From the NCBI GenBank assembly GCA_039186015.1, contig JBCDAH010000180.1, positions 1 through 7,632 on the forward strand: a stretch of DNA of 7,632 nt. The letters are read 5' to 3'. Source of the DNA: JBCBWG01 sp039186015. GTDB lineage: Bacteria > Pseudomonadota > Alphaproteobacteria > Rhizobiales > Hyphomicrobiaceae. Positions 5,140 through 7,632 of the stretch are shown here, in pieces (positions within the stretch are counted from its first letter, which is position 1; each line of letters begins with the position of its first letter). The notes beneath the pieces are model-generated. The model saw only the letters and a program-made list of their open reading frames with translations, searched no databases and had not been told where the DNA came from. A program made the position numbers and the translations under genes.

Positions 5140-6617
5140 TCGAGCAGTTCCTGCAAGGCCTCGCCATGGCCATGCGACCTGACACCATCCTGTGGATGTG
5201 CGCGGGACTGTTCGGCGGTATGCTGGTTGGCGCGCTTCCCGGTTTCACGACCTTGATGGCTATGGCCATTCTGCTCCCGATCTCGTTCTTTCTGGATCCG
5301 TTGGTTGGCATCCCGTTTTTGCTTGGTGTTTACAAAGGTGGAATCTTCGGTGGCAGTATTCCCGCCATTTTGGTTTCCATGCCGGGAACCGGCGCCGCTG
5401 TTGCAACAACCATCGACGGCTATCAGCTGACCAAAAAGGGGCAATCCCGCAAAGCGCTGGATATCGCGCTTGTCTCCTCCGTCTTCGGCGACACGTTCTC
5501 CGACATTGCAACGATTTTGATGATCTTTCCGATTGCCCTTCTGGTGATGCAGTTTGGCCCACCGGAGATATTCGCGGTTTTGCTTTTGTCGCTGGTGGTC
5601 ATTGCCGTTACCAGCGGCGGAAACCCGATCAAGAGTTTGATTATGATCTTGTTTGGGATTTGGCTGTCTTTTATCGGAACCGACCCGCTTGGCGGTGTTG
5701 AGCGGTTTACGTTCGGCCTGTTCGACCTGAAGTCCGGCATCCCACTGCTTCCAATGCTCATCGGCGTCTTCGCCATACCGGAAATCGCCAGCGTCGTGAT
5801 GCGCTCCAATCAGGGCCAGGCACTGGCTGCCGTTGTCGGCGAGCGGCTGAGTTGGAGCGAGCTCAAGCGATGTTTCCGGACCATGTGTCGGTCAAGCGTC
5901 ATCGGTGCGTCGATTGGGATCGTACCCGGCCTCGGGCAGGTCGTCGCGGCGATGATGGGGTATTCGGCTGCAAAGAATGCGAGCAAGACGCCCGAGAATT
6001 TCGGCAAGGGCGAGATTGAAGGGGTCGCCGCCGCGGAGTCGGCAAATAATGCTGTCAATGGCCCAACGCTGGTGCCGCTTCTGACGCTCGGCATACCAGG
6101 CGACAACGTGACCGCGATCTTGCTGGGCGCCTTTGTCGCTCAAGGTCTGCGCCCGGGACCGCAGTTGTTCGAAGAGCATGGCGCGACCGTCTTCGGCATT
6201 CTGATCGCCATGGTCATCGCCAATCTGCTGTTTCTTGTGATCGGCTATCTCTCGGTTCCGTTCTTCTCTCGTCTGGTCACTATCAAGAATGCGGTCCTAG
6301 TTCCGGTTGTCATCATGTTCGCATTCGCTGGTGCTTACGTGTTTCGCTCGGACTCGTTCGATCTGCTTATGCTGGTTGCCTTTGGCGCGATCGGATTGAT
6401 CGCCCGCGCAGCGCGCTTCAACTTGATGCCCATGGTCATGGGATTCATCCTCGGGCCGCCGATGGAGTACGCCTTCGGGCAGACGATGGCCATGGCTCAG
6501 AACGCACCGATTCAGTTCTTGTTTACGGAACGGATCGGCATGGTCGGCGTGCTCGCGATCACCCCGGTGATCGGCATCCTGCTTTGGCGGCGCATGCGGA
6601 GCGTTTCCATGTCGTGA
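5136..6617 (+). CDS. tctA: TctA-family large permease subunit of a TTT transporter, system 2
   Basis: This 493-residue protein with many membrane helices is the main channel subunit of the second TTT importer. The two-fold internal duplication is clear: VGALPG (31-36) against IGIVPG (260-265), and VSMPGTGAA (80-88) against LGIPGDNVT (318-326). The conserved ESANNA block is at 301-306, again after AA rather than the PE I recall as typical. LGVYKGGIFGGSIPAIL (63-79) and GQGLRPGP-like GLRPGP (337-342) are further family stretches. The ATG at 5136 overlaps the tctB stop by four bases; GAGAG (5122-5126) is a modest ribosome site. Compared with the system 1 TctA, motifs align at nearly the same residue numbers but the intervening sequence differs, so the two systems are old paralogues or separate acquisitions, probably with different substrates. 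It ends in a short basic tail (WRRMRSVSMS). Confidence 0.94.
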   Translation: MIEQFLQGLAMAMRPDTILWMCAGLFGGMLVGALPGFTTLMAMAILLPISFFLDPLVGIPFLLGVYKGGIFGGSIPAILVSMPGTGAAVATTIDGYQLTKKGQSRKALDIALVSSVFGDTFSDIATILMIFPIALLVMQFGPPEIFAVLLLSLVVIAVTSGGNPIKSLIMILFGIWLSFIGTDPLGGVERFTFGLFDLKSGIPLLPMLIGVFAIPEIASVVMRSNQGQALAAVVGERLSWSELKRCFRTMCRSSVIGASIGIVPGLGQVVAAMMGYSAAKNASKTPENFGKGEIEGVAAAESANNAVNGPTLVPLLTLGIPGDNVTAILLGAFVAQGLRPGPQLFEEHGATVFGILIAMVIANLLFLVIGYLSVPFFSRLVTIKNAVLVPVVIMFAFAGAYVFRSDSFDLLMLVAFGAIGLIARAARFNLMPMVMGFILGPPMEYAFGQTMAMAQNAPIQFLFTERIGMVGVLAITPVIGILLWRRMRSVSMS

Positions 6618-6618
6618 A

Positions 6619-6670
6619 CCTGAACGCAGCCTTCAGGGCGCAGAACCATTCACTTTCAGTTCGCCGAAAG
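6619..6670 (+). other. Two small stem-loops in the tctA-tctC spacer
   Basis: CCTGAA (6619-6624) pairs with TTCAGG (6632-6637) across a seven-base loop, and CTTTC (6653-6657) pairs with GAAAG (6666-6670) across an eight-base loop. Both are short; neither is followed by a T-run. They may slow decay from the upstream side or mark a processing point that lets tctC be expressed at a different level from the permease genes. No clear promoter is seen in 6618-6707. Confidence 0.3.
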
Positions 6671-6695
6671 AAGCGGACCATGACGGCAAGCAAAG

Positions 6696-6702
6696 AAGGA
6701 GG
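6696..6702 (+). promoter_or_regulatory. Near-perfect Shine-Dalgarno of tctC
   Basis: AAGGAGG at 6696-6702, followed by a further AGG, lies five bases before the ATG at 6708. It is the best ribosome site in the window and fits a binding protein needed in excess over its membrane permease. Confidence 0.8.
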
Positions 6703-6707
6703 AGGAC

Positions 6708-7632
6708 ATGCTGAAAAGACTTATGAGTACGTTAGCAGTTGCCGCGAGCGTAGCACTGCTGGGGATCGCAGGGCCGGCCTTTGCGGATTATCCGGAAAAG
6801 CCCATCACGATGGTTATTCCGCTTGGTGCTGGCGGCTCACATGACCTGAACGCTCGGGTGATCACCTCGACGATTCCGCAGTTCATCAACCAAGCCATGA
6901 TCGTCCGCCTGACGCCGGGCGCCGGCGGGCAGAAGGGCACACAGGAGGTCTCGAAATCCCCATCAGATGGTTACACGCTGCTTTTCACGCATAACTACAT
7001 CGACATGCTGCAGCAGCATGTCGAGAAGCTACCCTACGACCCGATGAAAGACTTCGTGCCGATCGCACGGATCAATTACGCACCCATTGCGGTCATCGTC
7101 CGTGCCGATAGCTCTTATAAAACGTTTGATGAGGTCGTGGCTGCGGCTAAGAAAAAGCCGGGCTCTGTCCGTATGGCTCATTCGGGCAACTGGGGCGCCC
7201 TGTTTGTCCCGGCGGCGCAAATCATGAAGGCACGGGATGCCTACTTCAACATGGTCCCGTACCAAGGCGGCGGGCCGGCTTTGCAAGCTCTGCTGTCCGG
7301 CGATGCGGACATCTCGATGGGATTCCCGTCGGCGATTGGCTCGCTCGTAGCCGCCGGCAAGATACGCGTTCTGGCAACCGCCGGCGCAAAGCGCATCTAC
7401 CCAGACGTGCCAACGCTGGCGGAAGTCGGTGTGGAAGGCGACATCGGGTTCATGCACCGGATCGTCATGGCGCCGGCCGGGACACCGAAGGACGTTGTCG
7501 CAAAACTCGAGGCGGCATTTTCTGCGCTGCTTAAGGATAAGACATACAATCGCATGATGAAGCGTCTCGGTGAGAACACCGACTACATGTCCGGTAGTGA
7601 TTACCAGAAGCTGCGCGAGAAGCAGCTGGGCG
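6708..7632 (+). CDS. tctC: TctC/Bug-family periplasmic solute-binding protein of TTT system 2 (3' end beyond the window)
   Basis: The frame is open from ATG 6708 to the window edge, giving 308 residues. Family members are about 320-325, so only a short C-terminal piece is missing. A Sec-type signal peptide covers residues 1-26: basic MLKR, a hydrophobic core, and AFA before a likely cut at A26/D27. The mature protein begins with the family signature YPEKPITMVIPLGAGG (28-43), then SHD (44-46), where the Asp falls at the usual ligand-site position. PGAGGQKG (70-77), SDGYTLL (86-92), VPYQGGGPALQALLSGDAD (183-201), GKIRVLATAGAKR (217-229) and PDVPTLAEVG (232-241) follow in the normal order. The protein captures a small, usually carboxylated, solute in the periplasm and hands it to TctA/TctB. 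The gene follows tctA after 90 bases, so the order is B-A-C. The ligand cannot be told from sequence. Confidence 0.95.
   Translation, partial: MLKRLMSTLAVAASVALLGIAGPAFADYPEKPITMVIPLGAGGSHDLNARVITSTIPQFINQAMIVRLTPGAGGQKGTQEVSKSPSDGYTLLFTHNYIDMLQQHVEKLPYDPMKDFVPIARINYAPIAVIVRADSSYKTFDEVVAAAKKKPGSVRMAHSGNWGALFVPAAQIMKARDAYFNMVPYQGGGPALQALLSGDADISMGFPSAIGSLVAAGKIRVLATAGAKRIYPDVPTLAEVGVEGDIGFMHRIVMAPAGTPKDVVAKLEAAFSALLKDKTYNRMMKRLGENTDYMSGSDYQKLREKQLG

Noticed and set aside
5025..5444. Minus-strand open frame opposite the second tctB/tctA
   Set aside because: Same polar, low-information composition of an antisense shadow and no ribosome site of note; it opposes conserved TctA motifs.
6584..6844. 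+ strand open frame across the tctA end and tctC start
   Set aside because: Shadow frame; its internal ATG at 6680 has no ribosome site, while the tctC frame carries a signal peptide and family motifs.
1..7632. tRNA, rRNA, CRISPR array, insertion sequence, phage or toxin-antitoxin content
   Set aside because: No cloverleaf, repeat-spacer pattern, terminal inverted repeat pair or transposase-like frame was seen; coding genes fill nearly the whole window.

Overview
The window is a dense, single-strand (+) transport and catabolism locus from a GC-rich bacterium. High G/C at third positions, GTG and TTG starts, and the paralogue-rich mix of TctA/TctB/TctC and Gfo/Idh/MocA proteins suggest a proteobacterium, most likely an alphaproteobacterium. 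That placement is inference from style, since there is no rRNA or other phylogenetic marker. No tRNA, CRISPR array, IS element, integrase or phage gene was seen, and no gene was found on the minus strand.

Layout: (1) The 3' end of a gene (1-207), possibly the solute-binding subunit of the first transporter, is followed by a 101-bp spacer with a 14-bp hairpin lacking a T-run. (2) A tctB-like gene (309-875, GTG start) overlaps a tctA-like gene (875-2392) by one base. (3) A Gfo/Idh/MocA-family oxidoreductase (2405-3532, TTG start) has its Shine-Dalgarno on the tctA stop codon. (4) After 26 bp comes a DctP-type (TRAP) solute-binding-like protein (3559-4494) with no signal peptide. (5) A 96-bp spacer leads to a second tctB (4591-5139) and tctA (5136-6617), overlapping by ATGA. 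(6) After a 90-bp spacer with two small hairpins, a tctC/Bug-family periplasmic binding protein (6708 to the window edge) begins behind a very strong Shine-Dalgarno and carries a clear signal peptide.

How they may work together: TctC captures a small carboxylated or similar solute in the periplasm, and the TctA/TctB membrane pair imports it using an ion gradient. Two complete or nearly complete TTT systems lie here, in different gene orders ((C?)-B-A, then B-A-C). Between them sits an NAD(P)-dependent dehydrogenase that may oxidise an imported compound. The most unusual element is the TRAP binding-protein fold encoded without an export signal and with no TRAP permease in view. It keeps the family's ligand-contact pattern, so it may bind a ligand in the cytoplasm, next to the dehydrogenase. 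The substrate cannot be told from the sequence.
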